From the NCBI RefSeq assembly GCF_001665835.1, contig NZ_LZSX01000090.1, positions 1 to 62,037 on the forward strand: 62,037 nt of DNA. Direction: 5' to 3'. This document shows, in pieces, positions 8,886 through 18,406 of the stretch. Source of the stretch: Mycobacterium colombiense (GTDB taxonomy: Bacteria; Actinomycetota; Actinomycetes; Mycobacteriales; Mycobacteriaceae). The notes below the pieces were generated by a model. That model did not search any database and was not told where the DNA came from. It was given only the letters and a program-made list of their open reading frames with translations. Position 1 is the first letter of the stretch. Every line of letters begins with the position of its first letter. The position numbers were made by a program, and so were the translations under genes.

Positions 8886-9863
8886 GTGGACATGGCAACC
8901 GAGCAACCGCCGACTCCGCCCGTGGATTGGGCCGAGGCCCAACCCTTGCTCCGGCCGGTGCTGCGCCCGCAAAGCTACGTCAACGGCTTGGTCAACACCG
9001 GGGCCCAGCCCTGGGTCCGCCCGGTGTTCCCCTTCATCAACGAGGTGGTGGTCGTCGACCTCCCCACCGTGCGGGCCATAGTGTCGCCGGCGGAAACGGG
9101 CGCTTGGGGCATCACCGGCGATCAGGCGTTCGCGGTGGCCAGGGAGAACCTTTCCGCGCGCCAGCAGGCCTTCCAGCCGGGCGAGAAGTACCTGTTGAAG
9201 GATGCGGACGGCGGCACCTACATCGATTCGATGATCCTGGCCACCGGCTGGTTGGGTTCGCTGGCGGTCGCCGGCGGCCATCGCCCACTGGTGTTTTTCC
9301 CGGGCGATGGCGTGTTACTGCTGGGCACCGACGCGCCCGACAACGCCGCCGACCTCTTCGAGGTCGCCGAGCAGATGTACCTCGATGCCGATCAGCCCAT
9401 CTCGCCGCAGGGCTACACCATTGTGGGCAGCGTCATCGCGCCGTTCGATCAGGCAGGCCCGCACCCCCTGCGCGGGTTGGCGTTGAGGGCCCGAACCCTG
9501 TTGGCCACAGCGGAATACAAGCACCAGGCCGAATTCTTGCGGGAGCACTATGAGCGCGAGCTGTTCCCGCACTACGTCGGCGACGCGCAGATGATCGAGA
9601 CGGCCTGGGGTCGGCGCACCAATGCGGTGTGGGGGCAGGGGATCCCGTGGGAGCTGCCGCAGACCGATTACGTGACGTTCGTGGTCGGCGAGCCGTCGAA
9701 TGTGTCCGACAAGTTCACCGTGCCGTTCCCGACGGTGGTCGATGCGGTGGGCATCCTTCCCGTCGCGGGAATCAATCCGGTCCGCTACCGGGCCGACGAA
9801 TGGCCGACGGCCGAGATGCTGGCGACGCTGAAGGCACACGCCGTCGATATACCGAGCGAATGA
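8886..9863 (+). CDS. Conserved protein of unknown function
   Basis: The 325-residue product is acidic and proline-rich at its N-terminus (ATEQPPTPPVDWAEAQPLL). It has no membrane span or signal peptide I can see, and I do not recognise a domain. The coding frame is clean with strong GC3 bias. GTG 8886 (ATG 8892 also possible) follows AGGAAG at good spacing. It lies 64 bp after the FAD monooxygenase on the same strand and may be co-transcribed, but nothing in the sequence ties it to that reaction. Confidence 0.75.
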   Translation: MDMATEQPPTPPVDWAEAQPLLRPVLRPQSYVNGLVNTGAQPWVRPVFPFINEVVVVDLPTVRAIVSPAETGAWGITGDQAFAVARENLSARQQAFQPGEKYLLKDADGGTYIDSMILATGWLGSLAVAGGHRPLVFFPGDGVLLLGTDAPDNAADLFEVAEQMYLDADQPISPQGYTIVGSVIAPFDQAGPHPLRGLALRARTLLATAEYKHQAEFLREHYERELFPHYVGDAQMIETAWGRRTNAVWGQGIPWELPQTDYVTFVVGEPSNVSDKFTVPFPTVVDAVGILPVAGINPVRYRADEWPTAEMLATLKAHAVDIPSE

Positions 9864-9894
9864 CGCTGCTCACCTGAGCCAGGCCGGCGACCCG

Positions 9895-10077
9895 CTAGTC
9901 CGGCGGCTCGCTGGTCGTGCCGCGGACAGCCGCTTGTTCCCGGTCGCTGCGGTTGCCGGGAACGCCTTCGGCTTCGCTCTCCTCGGTAACCTTTTCCTCG
10001 AGCTGATCGACGATGTTTTCCAGCTCCTGAGCGCGGCTCAGCGGGTCTTTGTCGGGTTTGGTCATGTCGCTTTCCAT
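9895..10077 (-). CDS. Small acidic coiled-coil-like protein
   Basis: This is a 60-residue, highly charged peptide. Residues 12-38 (DPLSRAQELENIVDQLEEKV onward) have heptad-like spacing of L, I and V between acids and could form a short coiled coil; the tail is polar. An internal ATG at codon 5 is an alternative start. It is divergent from zwf, separated by 134 bp. Function unknown; the composition fits a small cytoplasmic mycobacterial protein more than chance ORF sequence. Confidence 0.55.
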   Translation of the reverse strand: MESDMTKPDKDPLSRAQELENIVDQLEEKVTEESEAEGVPGNRSDREQAAVRGTTSEPPD

Positions 10078-10211
10078 GGGCGTTGGTGGGGGACGGGCCC
10101 CGGCGCCGGGAACCCGCCGCTATTCCATACCCGATCGCGCGTTCGCTAACCAGATCCAGAGGCCGTCAAACGAACGAGACACAGCGCCGCCGCGATGGAA
10201 GTATCGCAAGA

Positions 10212-11711
10212 GTGGCTACCGAGAAACCTCAGACCATCGCCTACCCAGCTCCTGACGCACGCCAGCGTCGCCACCATGCCGACCCGCTCGATCCGCACGT
10301 CATCGTCCTTTTCGGGGCGACGGGCGATCTGGCGAAACGAAAGCTGCTCCCCGGTCTGGCGTACCTGGACCAGTCCGAACTGGCGCCCGATATTCAGATC
10401 GTCGCTACGTCGCTGGAAGACTTGAGTCAAGACGAATTCCGCGATCTCGCCAAGAAGGCGATCGATTCCTTCGGCACCCACAAGCTCACGACCGAACAGT
10501 GGTCGAACTTCGCCAACATCGTCACCTACGTCCCGCAGGGCGCCGGGCCCGAGGCGCTGGCCGAGGCGGTGGCGCAGGCCGAGGACAACCTGGGGCCGAA
10601 CGTCCGGCGACTGCACTACCTGTCGGTGCCGCCCAAGGCGGCGCGCGCCGTCATCACCATGCTGCGCGATGCCAAGCTTGTCGAACGCTCACGGTTGGTG
10701 ATGGAGAAACCGTTCGGCACCGATCTGGCCAGCGCGGTGGCGCTCAACGACTTCGTGCACGAAACCTTCGAGGAATCCCAGATTTTCCGCATCGACCACT
10801 TCTTGGGCAAGGAGGCCGCACAGAACATTTTGGCGTTCCGCTTCGCCAACGGCCTCTTCGAGCCCATTTGGAACCGAAACTTCATCGACCACATCCAAAT
10901 CGATATTCCCGAGGCGTTGGGCCTGGATCAACGGGCGAACTTCTACGAAGAAACCGGCGCCTACAAGGACATGGTGGTGACACACCTGTTCCAGGTGATG
11001 GCGTTCGTGGTGATGGAGCCGCCGACGGCGCTCGAACCGTTCGCCATCAGTGAAGAGAAGAACAAGGTGTTCCGGTCGATGCTGCCGGTCAAACCCGCCA
11101 ATGTGGTTCGCGGCCAGTACAACGGATATCGCGAAGAATCTGGAGTGGCAAAGGATTCCGACACCGAGACGTTCATCGCGCTGAAGGTCGGTATCGACAA
11201 CTGGCGCTGGGCCGGGGTTCCCATCTATCTGCGCACCGGCAAGAAGATGGCCGAGGGCATCCGGATCATCTCGATCGCGTTCAAAGAGGCTCCGCGAACT
11301 ATGTTCCCACCCGGATCCGGGGTAGGCACCCAGGGTCCCGACCACCTCACGTTCGACCTTGCCGACAATTCGAAGGTGTCGCTGTCTTTCTATGGCAAGC
11401 GGCCCGGACCCGGCATGAAGCTGGACAAGCTGTCGATGCAGTTCTCCTCGCAGGAGATCGAGACCGTCGTCGATGTGCTGGAGGCCTACGAACGACTGAT
11501 CCTGGATGCGATGCGCGGCGACCACACGCTGTTCAACACCGCCGAAGGCATCGAATCACTGTGGGAGCGTTCGGAAGATCTGCTCACCGATCCGCCGCCG
11601 GCCAAGCTGTATCAGCCGGGCACGTGGGGCCCCAACGCGATTCACCAATTGATCGCGCCGAATGCGTGGCGGCTGCCGTTCGAGCGAGAGTGGCGCGAGG
11701 CCAGGCCTTAG
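10212..11711 (+). CDS. zwf: Glucose-6-phosphate 1-dehydrogenase
   Basis: The 499-residue enzyme oxidises glucose 6-phosphate to 6-phosphogluconolactone and yields NADPH (or NADH) at the entry of the pentose phosphate pathway. The nucleotide-binding motif FGATGDLAKRKL begins near residue 34, and the active-site signature RIDHFLGKE has its histidine at residue 196. The long C-terminal domain is complete. It is not very like M. tuberculosis Zwf1 or Zwf2 from memory, so it may be an additional paralogue. GTG 10212 gives the expected N-terminus and has GGAAG upstream. No pentose phosphate partner (gnd, pgl, tal) adjoins it. Confidence 0.95.
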   Translation: MATEKPQTIAYPAPDARQRRHHADPLDPHVIVLFGATGDLAKRKLLPGLAYLDQSELAPDIQIVATSLEDLSQDEFRDLAKKAIDSFGTHKLTTEQWSNFANIVTYVPQGAGPEALAEAVAQAEDNLGPNVRRLHYLSVPPKAARAVITMLRDAKLVERSRLVMEKPFGTDLASAVALNDFVHETFEESQIFRIDHFLGKEAAQNILAFRFANGLFEPIWNRNFIDHIQIDIPEALGLDQRANFYEETGAYKDMVVTHLFQVMAFVVMEPPTALEPFAISEEKNKVFRSMLPVKPANVVRGQYNGYREESGVAKDSDTETFIALKVGIDNWRWAGVPIYLRTGKKMAEGIRIISIAFKEAPRTMFPPGSGVGTQGPDHLTFDLADNSKVSLSFYGKRPGPGMKLDKLSMQFSSQEIETVVDVLEAYERLILDAMRGDHTLFNTAEGIESLWERSEDLLTDPPPAKLYQPGTWGPNAIHQLIAPNAWRLPFEREWREARP

Positions 11712-11727
11712 CGGAAGCGCCTCGAGC

Positions 11728-12651
11728 TCAGTGCAATTCGGCGCTGAGGTAACTGATTGCGTGACGGAACTGTTTGAGGATTTCGTTGTCCGGCAGCACG
11801 AATCCGTAATCGGCATAGACCTGTTCGGTGGGGTGGCGGGTGACGTTCCAGCCGGTGGCACCCAGGTGCTCAGCGGCGGGGCGGCGCTCCCCGAGCCAAA
11901 TCAGCTCGGCGACATCGATGTCCAGTCCGTGCTGCCGCCAGGTGCTGCGCATCGCCCGGGCCCGTTCGTCGGTGAAGACGCTCATGTCGGTGATGTTCTC
12001 GGTGGCCAGCCGGCTGCCCGGCGCGCTGAGCGCGGTGATGTTGTCCAACAGTCGGTCCTGGGCATCGGGCGGTAGATAGGGCAGCAAGCCTTCGGCGATC
12101 CACACGGTGGGGGAGTCGGTGTCAAAGCCGCTGTCGCGCAGCGCCGTTGGCCAATCGTCGCGGAGATCAATGGCGACGGTCCGGCGCTCGGCGGTCGGTT
12201 CCGCGCCGATCTGGGCGAGCGTGGCGGTCTTGAAGGCGATGACTTCGGGCTGGTCGACCTCGAACACCACCGTGCCCGATGGCCACGACAATCGATAGGC
12301 CCGCGCGTCGAGTCCGGCGGCCAAGATGACCGCCTGCCGGATTCCGGCGGCGGTGGCGGCGCCGAAGAAATCGTCGAAAAACCTGGTCCGCACCGTCATC
12401 TGCTCGCGCCGCTGCTGCAGCGTCATCGGCATGTCGTCGGTGTCGAGCGGGATCTGACCGTCCAGCATGCGAGTGAAGAAGGGATGCCCGACCGCCCGCA
12501 CCAACGGCTCGGCGAACGGGTCATCGAGTAGTGGATCGGGCTCGCGTGATGCCAGCGCTCGGGAGGCCGCAACCATCGTCGCGGTCGCCCCCACGCTGGA
12601 GGCCAGGTCCCAGCTGTCGCCCTCGGTACGCGCCGAGCCAGATGATGACAT
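11728..12651 (-). CDS. TIGR00027/LCM-family SAM-dependent methyltransferase
   Basis: This 307-residue protein is one of the large mycobacterial family of putative S-adenosylmethionine-dependent O-methyltransferases. Recognisable blocks are SWDLASSVGATATMVAASRA near the N-terminus, DPFAEPLVRAVG, the SAM-binding stretch QAVILAAGLDARAYRL, FEVDQPEVIAFK and GLLPYLPPDAQDRLL. Substrates are unknown for nearly all members. ATG 12651 is preceded by GGGGAAAG at good spacing. It converges on zwf with only 16 bp between stops and diverges from the CitE-like gene. Confidence 0.92.
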   Translation of the reverse strand: MSSSGSARTEGDSWDLASSVGATATMVAASRALASREPDPLLDDPFAEPLVRAVGHPFFTRMLDGQIPLDTDDMPMTLQQRREQMTVRTRFFDDFFGAATAAGIRQAVILAAGLDARAYRLSWPSGTVVFEVDQPEVIAFKTATLAQIGAEPTAERRTVAIDLRDDWPTALRDSGFDTDSPTVWIAEGLLPYLPPDAQDRLLDNITALSAPGSRLATENITDMSVFTDERARAMRSTWRQHGLDIDVAELIWLGERRPAAEHLGATGWNVTRHPTEQVYADYGFVLPDNEILKQFRHAISYLSAELH

Positions 12652-12836
12652 TCGCTTTCCCCTTCCGGGATCCACCCGCCGCGTCGGCCAATTCGCCCTC
12701 TGGACCGCTCACCACCGGCGACTACACCACCGGTACCGAAGGGTACTTTCTGGCTAGGCCGCGCGCACCACGCACCCGTCGCGCGGGCATCTGACTCCCG
12801 TCCCCGCCGCACGACGACCGGAAAGTGAATCACTCC

Positions 12837-13718
12837 ATGGCACCGACCCTGCGCCCTCGCCGATCCGCTCTCTACCTGCCCGGCAACAAGCCGCGCGCGC
12901 TGGAGAAGTGTAAGTCGCTGCCGGCGGACGTGCTGATATTCGACCTCGAGGATGCGGTGGGACCCGACGCGAAAGCTGATTCGAGGGCGAAGGTGTGCGA
13001 CGCGATCTCGTCGGAGAGTTACCGGCCCCGCGAAGTCGTGGTACGGATCAACGGGTTGGACACCGAATGGCACCAGGACGACCTGGCCGCCGTGGCCGGG
13101 TCGACGGCCGACGGCGTGCTGGTGCCGAAAGTCGAGACGGGTCAACAGGTTCAAGCTCTGGCCGAGGCGCTCGACTCCTTGGGAGCGCCGAAATCGTTGC
13201 AGCTGTGGGTGATGATCGAAACGCCCCGGGCTTTTCTGCGGGCCGAGGAGGTCGCGTCGGCCAGCGATCGCCTGGCCGGGTTGGTGGTGGGTACCAACGA
13301 CCTGGTCAACGAGCTGCACGGGCTGCACGTCCCCGGGCGCGCACCCGCAGTGCCCGCCCTCGGCCTGGCGTTGTTGGGAGCGAGGGCGGCCGGAAAGGTG
13401 ATCTTGGATGGCGTGTTCAACGACATCAGCGACGAGGGCGCCTTCCGGGCCGAGGCCCACCAGGGCCGCGAAATGGGATTCGACGGCAAGACCCTGATCC
13501 ACCCGTCGCAGATCGCCCCCGCCAACGAGCTGTTCGGTCCGTCACAGGAGGAGCTGGAGGACGCCCGCAAGATCGTGTCGGCGTACGAGCAGGCTCAGGC
13601 GGCCGGGACCAGCGTGATCACGGTCGACGGCCGCATGATCGAGAGCCTGCACGTCCGCGACGCCCAGCGAACGCTCACCCTGGCGGATTTGATCTCGGCG
13701 ATGGAATCCGCCTCCTAG
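12837..13718 (+). CDS. CitE-like HpcH/HpaI-family CoA-ester lyase
   Basis: The 293-residue protein has the fold of citrate lyase beta-like enzymes: LYLPGNKPRALEKC, the metal-binding DLEDAV, RINGLDTEW, KVETGQQV, MIETPRAF and KTLIHPSQI. No citrate lyase alpha or gamma partner gene is nearby, so like Rv2498c and human CLYBL it more likely cleaves a free CoA ester such as citramalyl-CoA or malyl-CoA; that is inference. ATG 12837 is favoured because GGAAAG lies about 11 bp upstream; GTG 12825 is the alternative. The M42 hydrolase gene follows after 118 bp. Confidence 0.9.
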   Translation: MAPTLRPRRSALYLPGNKPRALEKCKSLPADVLIFDLEDAVGPDAKADSRAKVCDAISSESYRPREVVVRINGLDTEWHQDDLAAVAGSTADGVLVPKVETGQQVQALAEALDSLGAPKSLQLWVMIETPRAFLRAEEVASASDRLAGLVVGTNDLVNELHGLHVPGRAPAVPALGLALLGARAAGKVILDGVFNDISDEGAFRAEAHQGREMGFDGKTLIHPSQIAPANELFGPSQEELEDARKIVSAYEQAQAAGTSVITVDGRMIESLHVRDAQRTLTLADLISAMESAS

Positions 13719-13836
13719 GGCAGTAGACACATCAGGGCGCGCGGCGGCGGGTGCGCGACGGCGGCCCGCAACGGGCGTTCGGTGCCGGGCACACGGTAGG
13801 TTGAACGCGTTCGGCGACGACTCGAGAGGAGATGAC

Positions 13837-15072
13837 GTGGGCCAGACCGCGGCCATGGCCGAGGCCGACCGCACGTGGATGATCGACACGCTGCTCGCGC
13901 TACTGCAGACCCCGAGCCCGGCGGGGCGCACGGACGCGGTGATGCAGGTGATCGGCGACATTTTCGACCACTTCGGGGTGCCCTTCACACTGACCCGGCG
14001 CGGGGCGTTGACCGCCGAACTTCCGGGCGAGTCGGCGACCATCGATCGGGCACTGGTGGTTCACTCCGACACCATCGGCTGCATGGTCCGCAACCTCAAG
14101 GACAACGGCCGCCTCGAGATCGTTCCGGTCGGCACCTTTTCGGCGCGCTTCGCCGCGGGTGCCCGGGTGCGCATCTTCATCGACGACCCCGACGAGTTCA
14201 TCACCGGCACGGTCATGCCGCTCAAGTCCAGTGGGCACGCGTTCGGCGACGAGATCGACACCCAACCCACGAACTGGGAGCACGTCGAGGTTCGCATCGA
14301 CCGCAGGGTGTCGACGCGGGACGACCTGGTTCGGCTCGGCCTGCAGGTCGGTGATTTCGTGGCCCTGATCACCAGTCCCGAGCTCACCGCCGACGGCTTC
14401 ATCGTTTCCCGTCACCTGGATGGGAAGGCGGGCGTCGCGATCGCGCTCGCACTGGCCAAGAACTTCTCCGAGAACAAAGTGGTGCTGCCACACCGCACCA
14501 CGATCATGGTCACGATCACCGAGGAGGTCGGCCACGGGGCCAGTCACGGCCTACCCGCGGATGTCGCCGAGCTGGTCTCGGTGGACAACGCAGTGTGCGC
14601 GCCCGGCCAGCACTCTCTCGAGGACGGCGTGACGATCCCGATGGCCGACATGCACGGCCCGTTCGATTACCACCTGACCCGGAAACTGTGCCGACTCGCC
14701 CAGGAGCGGGGAATACCGTTCGCGCGTGACATCTTTCGCTATTACCGATCCGACGCCGCGGCGGCGATCGAGGCGGGAGCCAACACCCGCGCGGCGCTGG
14801 TCGGCTTCGGGCTCGACGGCAGCCATGGCTGGGAACGCACCCACATCGATTCGCTGGAAGCCGCCTACAACCTCTTGCACGCCTGGCTGCAGACACCGTT
14901 GACGTTCGCCGAGTGGGACGCCAAGCCGACGGGCGACCTGCGTGACTTCCCATCGTCTGAGCAGCCCGCGCCCATTGAGCGTTGGGTGCCGCTGTCTCGC
15001 GGCGATTTCGAAAGCCCCGGCGAAGCGTGGCCCGGGACGGTCTGGCCACCCTCGGAGGGACCCCAGGCCTGA
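13837..15072 (+). CDS. M42-type metallohydrolase of the NAGGN osmoprotectant family (TIGR03106-like)
   Basis: A 411-residue dinuclear metallopeptidase-like protein. Metal-ligand candidates are visible in VVHSDTIG, SRHLDGKAG, TITEEVGHG and the C-terminal GLDGSHGWERTH. The layout and the WPPSEGP tail match the M42 hydrolase normally encoded beside the N-acetylglutaminylglutamine amide synthesis genes. Those partners (an asparagine-synthase-like amidotransferase and a GNAT/ATP-grasp ligase) are not present here. GTG 13837 was chosen because AGAGGAGA precedes it by 6-7 bp. Confidence 0.85.
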   Translation: MGQTAAMAEADRTWMIDTLLALLQTPSPAGRTDAVMQVIGDIFDHFGVPFTLTRRGALTAELPGESATIDRALVVHSDTIGCMVRNLKDNGRLEIVPVGTFSARFAAGARVRIFIDDPDEFITGTVMPLKSSGHAFGDEIDTQPTNWEHVEVRIDRRVSTRDDLVRLGLQVGDFVALITSPELTADGFIVSRHLDGKAGVAIALALAKNFSENKVVLPHRTTIMVTITEEVGHGASHGLPADVAELVSVDNAVCAPGQHSLEDGVTIPMADMHGPFDYHLTRKLCRLAQERGIPFARDIFRYYRSDAAAAIEAGANTRAALVGFGLDGSHGWERTHIDSLEAAYNLLHAWLQTPLTFAEWDAKPTGDLRDFPSSEQPAPIERWVPLSRGDFESPGEAWPGTVWPPSEGPQA

Positions 15073-15077
15073 GGCCC

Positions 15078-16535
15078 TTACATCTGGGCCCAGACGATCT
15101 TCGTCTGTAGGTAGGTCTCGATGCCGGCCTTGCCGGACTCGTGGCCCCAGCCGGACTGCTTGTAGCCGCCGAACGGCATCGAGTGGTCGTACGGGAAGGC
15201 GCAGTTGAGCCCGACGGTTCCGGCCTTGAGCCGCTTGGCCAGTCGATGGGAGCGGCCAAGATCCTTGGTCCATACGGTGGCGGCCAGCCCGTAGGTGCTG
15301 TTGTTGGCCAACGCGACGGCCTCATCCTCGTCGTCGAAGGGCAGGATCGTGACGACCGGCCCGAAGATCTCCTCCTGGAACAGCCGGCTGGTGTCGGGAT
15401 CGACATTGGTGACGACCGTCGGGTGCACGAAGTAGCCCTTGCGGTCGAGCCGGTGTCCACCGGTCACGATCTCCGCGCCGTCGGACTTACCCTGTTCGAG
15501 GTAACCCAGCACGCGATTGAGCTGCTTCTGGCTGATCAGCGGGCCGCTCATGGTGCCCTCTTCTTTGGGGCCGCCCATCTTCATGGCGTTGGCGACCCTC
15601 GCCATGCCCTCGACGACCTGGTCGTAGACGCCGCGCTGCACCAGAATGCGCGAGCCGCAGACGCAGGCCTGCCCCGAGTGGACGAAGGTGCCGAACGCCG
15701 ACATCGGGATCGCCTTCTTCAGCTTCGCGTCGTCGAAGATCAGCACCGGCGACTTGCCGCCGAGCTCCAGGGTGACCTTGTTGAGGTTGCTGTCCGCCGA
15801 GGCGTGCACGATCGCGCGGCCGACCTCCGTCGAGCCGGTGAAGGCGACCTTCTCCACGTCGGGGTGCGCGGTGATGGCCGCGCCGACGGTGTGCCCGTAA
15901 CCGTTGACCAGGTTGGCCACGCCGTCCGGCACGCCGGCCTCGGCCAGCAGGCGCATCAGGACATGCGCTGAAAGCGGTGTCTCCTCAGCGGGTTTGACCA
16001 CGCTGTTGCAGCCAGCCGCCAAGGCCGGCGCGAGCTTGGCGCAGAAATTGAACACCGGCCCGTTCCACGGGAAGATCAGCCCCACCACGCCATAGGGCTC
16101 GCGCACCGTGTAGGTGTGCATGTGGGAGTCGACACCGGTCAGGCCGCCGGTGTTCACATCCCGTGCGATGCCGTCGATCTTGGTACACCAGCCGGCGTAG
16201 TAGCGGAACCACTCGGCGCCGATCTTCACCTGCATCTGCGCCTGCGCGGGATACATTCCGGCGTTGAGCATTTCGAGCTCGGCGAGCAGCTCGGCGTTCT
16301 CGTCGATCAGGTCGGCGACGCGCCACAGGATCTTGGCCCGCTCGTAATCGGGCTTGCCGGACCAGATCCCGGACTCCGCGCTGGCTTTCGCACGCGCAAC
16401 CGCCTCGTCGACGGCTTCGGTGCCGCAGTCGGTGAACGAGCTGATCTGTTCCTCGGTGGAGGGATCGAAGATCGGGATCACGTCACCGGTACCGGGGCGT
16501 TCCCGAACCTCGTCCAGTACGGATTGCACCGTCAT
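15078..16535 (-). CDS. NAD(P)-dependent aldehyde dehydrogenase
   Basis: The 485-residue enzyme has all the hallmarks of the ALDH superfamily: the FPWNGP motif, KPAEETPLSA, FTGSTEVGR, general base Glu257 in LELGGKSP and nucleophile Cys291 in SGQAC, plus IFGPVVT near the C-terminus. It oxidises an unspecified aldehyde to the acid. ATG 16535 was selected for the near-perfect GAGGAGGAG ribosome site. The gene converges on the M42 hydrolase, with stops 5 bp apart. Confidence 0.95.
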   Translation of the reverse strand: MTVQSVLDEVRERPGTGDVIPIFDPSTEEQISSFTDCGTEAVDEAVARAKASAESGIWSGKPDYERAKILWRVADLIDENAELLAELEMLNAGMYPAQAQMQVKIGAEWFRYYAGWCTKIDGIARDVNTGGLTGVDSHMHTYTVREPYGVVGLIFPWNGPVFNFCAKLAPALAAGCNSVVKPAEETPLSAHVLMRLLAEAGVPDGVANLVNGYGHTVGAAITAHPDVEKVAFTGSTEVGRAIVHASADSNLNKVTLELGGKSPVLIFDDAKLKKAIPMSAFGTFVHSGQACVCGSRILVQRGVYDQVVEGMARVANAMKMGGPKEEGTMSGPLISQKQLNRVLGYLEQGKSDGAEIVTGGHRLDRKGYFVHPTVVTNVDPDTSRLFQEEIFGPVVTILPFDDEDEAVALANNSTYGLAATVWTKDLGRSHRLAKRLKAGTVGLNCAFPYDHSMPFGGYKQSGWGHESGKAGIETYLQTKIVWAQM

Positions 16536-16630
16536 GCGTCTCCTCCTCGCCGGGCTGGTTGCGGCAGAAGTTACGCGCTTAACCCTGTGCTGTCTACGAC
16601 ATTCGGAAGAAAAGCGACCCAGCGCGGGGG

Positions 16631-17374
16631 CTAGCGGCCGCGGGCGATCCGGTCGGCGCGCCAGCACCGGGACTGCATCGGCATGTCGATGGCTTCGGCG
16701 CCCGGGAAACGCTCGGCCAGCACGGATCGGGCGTTGTCGAGCCGCTGCGCGCGGTCATCCGGAGAGGCGATGATCACCCGGCTGTAGGTGGCGAGCATCG
16801 CGACGACGTCGTCGATCTTCATCGTCCGCACGAACCCGAACGTCTCCCGCGCGACGTGGTGGAAAATCTGCGGATCGGGCAGGACGACGTTCTCGTGGCG
16901 CCGGCGGAAGCGGTCGGGCGCATCCAGTTCGGAGGCGTCGTCTTTGGGCAGCACCTCGAGGTCGCGAACCCAGTCGACGGCGCGATCTCGACTGGTCCAG
17001 ATCAGCCCGAACCGCCCGCCGTCGCGCAGCACCCGGCCGATCTCCGGCACCGCCTGTTCGGGATCCATCCAGTGCCACGCCGACGAGACGAACACCGCGT
17101 CAGCGGAGTCATCGGGGAGGGGAATCGCCTCGCCGGTGCCCTCCACGGCGCGAACCCCTGGAGACCGCTCGGCCAGCACCGCGCGCATCCGCGCATCGGG
17201 CTCGACGGCGACGACGCGCGCCGCCTTGCCGACGAGTGTGCGGGTGAACAAGCCGGTGCCCGCACCGACGTCGACGGCCACCTCACAGCCAGGTGGCAAC
17301 AACCAGTCCACCGCCTGCTGCGGCGGGTGCGGCCGCAGCCCGTCGTAGTCCTCGGCGATCGAACCGAAGGACAT
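16631..17374 (-). CDS. Class I SAM-dependent methyltransferase (Methyltransf_11 type)
   Basis: The 247-residue protein carries the SAM-binding motif I DVGAGTGLFTRTL, an acidic post-I residue in VVAVEPDARM and motif IV-like DAVFVSSAWHWMD. Such enzymes methylate small molecules, and the substrate is unknown. ATG 17374 gives the common N-terminus MSFGSIAEDYD; GTG 17398 is an alternative. Upstream lies the Gap-like membrane protein, only 76 bp away on the same strand, so the two may share a transcript. Confidence 0.9.
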   Translation of the reverse strand: MSFGSIAEDYDGLRPHPPQQAVDWLLPPGCEVAVDVGAGTGLFTRTLVGKAARVVAVEPDARMRAVLAERSPGVRAVEGTGEAIPLPDDSADAVFVSSAWHWMDPEQAVPEIGRVLRDGGRFGLIWTSRDRAVDWVRDLEVLPKDDASELDAPDRFRRRHENVVLPDPQIFHHVARETFGFVRTMKIDDVVAMLATYSRVIIASPDDRAQRLDNARSVLAERFPGAEAIDMPMQSRCWRADRIARGR

Positions 17375-17450
17375 TGCGCGCTCTCGACGATCAGTCACAC
17401 GCGACAAGGTAATCCGGCTCGCTGTGCAAGACATGAGAAGTTGTGGTGCA

Positions 17451-18134
17451 TCACCAGAGTGCGCTGTGATTGACGAGTGCATCGGCGATGAGCCCGGTTC
17501 CGAAAACCAGGAACAACAGCCTCACCGACATCGGCCCGTAGCGCGTGAGCGCACGGACGATCGCGCGCTGAATGCGCTTGGCTCGCATGGTTTTCCTCAT
17601 CGAGAGCCCAAGGATCACCAGCGGCGGCGACAGGGCGATCGCCCAATAGGCGATGATGACCAGTGGCCAGAGCGGCGGTCGTGGGTGCAGCGCGGCGAGC
17701 ATCGCCAATCCGGTGAGGTATGGCACGGCGGTCGGGGCCTGTCCACTGCCCACCGCCAGCCCCAGGAATCCGAGCAGCCACGGCCGTTGCCGCATCGCCG
17801 CCAGCGCCCAGCCGGGTGCCGATGATTGTGCGGTCAGCGGGAAGTAGGCCAAACCGATCAGGACGACCCCCAGCAGCAGTTCGCCCCGGAACCGGATGGC
17901 CGGCGTCAGGTGAAAGTCGAGTACCTCGGTGATGAAGCCGATGCCCAGCACGGTGCACACGCCGAAGGCGGTCGTCACCGCGAACACGCCCGCGATGTAG
18001 CTCAGCGCACCGGGAATTGGTGACCGGCGCCCCAGCCGGCTGTCGAAGATGACGGCCGAGACCACTCCGACGTTGAGCACATTGAGCGAGTCGAGAAACG
18101 CCAGTCCGGCAAGCGCCAACGCCAGGGCCGCCAC
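17451..18134 (-). CDS. Gap (GPL-addressing)-family membrane protein
   Basis: The 227-residue protein is almost entirely hydrophobic, with about six membrane segments (DSLNVLNVGVVSAVIFDSRL, ALSYIAGVFAVTTAFGVC, LLLGVVLIGLAYF and others). The pattern fits the LysE/Gap superfamily; a mycobacterial member helps transport glycopeptidolipids to the surface. Its cargo here is unknown. The start is GTG 18134. It is followed by the methyltransferase gene after a 76-bp gap. Confidence 0.82.
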   Translation of the reverse strand: MAALALALAGLAFLDSLNVLNVGVVSAVIFDSRLGRRSPIPGALSYIAGVFAVTTAFGVCTVLGIGFITEVLDFHLTPAIRFRGELLLGVVLIGLAYFPLTAQSSAPGWALAAMRQRPWLLGFLGLAVGSGQAPTAVPYLTGLAMLAALHPRPPLWPLVIIAYWAIALSPPLVILGLSMRKTMRAKRIQRAIVRALTRYGPMSVRLLFLVFGTGLIADALVNHSALW

Positions 18135-18406
18135 GCGTCTGTACCGGGCCTACCGTGCGGATTCATCGGCTGCCCGCGGCGGGCGGCCCGCTGACCACGG
18201 CGACAGGACCAAAGCGGCGATCATGCTGCAGACTTTAGTTCGAGTGAGAACCTGTCGGCGAGGCTGCCGCTTGTCACGGGGGACGGGGGCCGATGGTGTC
18301 GGGGCAGGTAATGCGCGGCAATATCGATGCGTCGGCGGCGCGCGTATTTCGATACCGCGATCGACGCGGTCAAGCGGTGACAACACATCACAGAGGGGCG
18401 CCAACG

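Noticed and set aside
12423..13502. Minus-strand 359-codon open frame across the CitE-like gene
   Set aside because: It lies antisense to the CitE-like and over the methyltransferase gene; both of those have clear family motifs.
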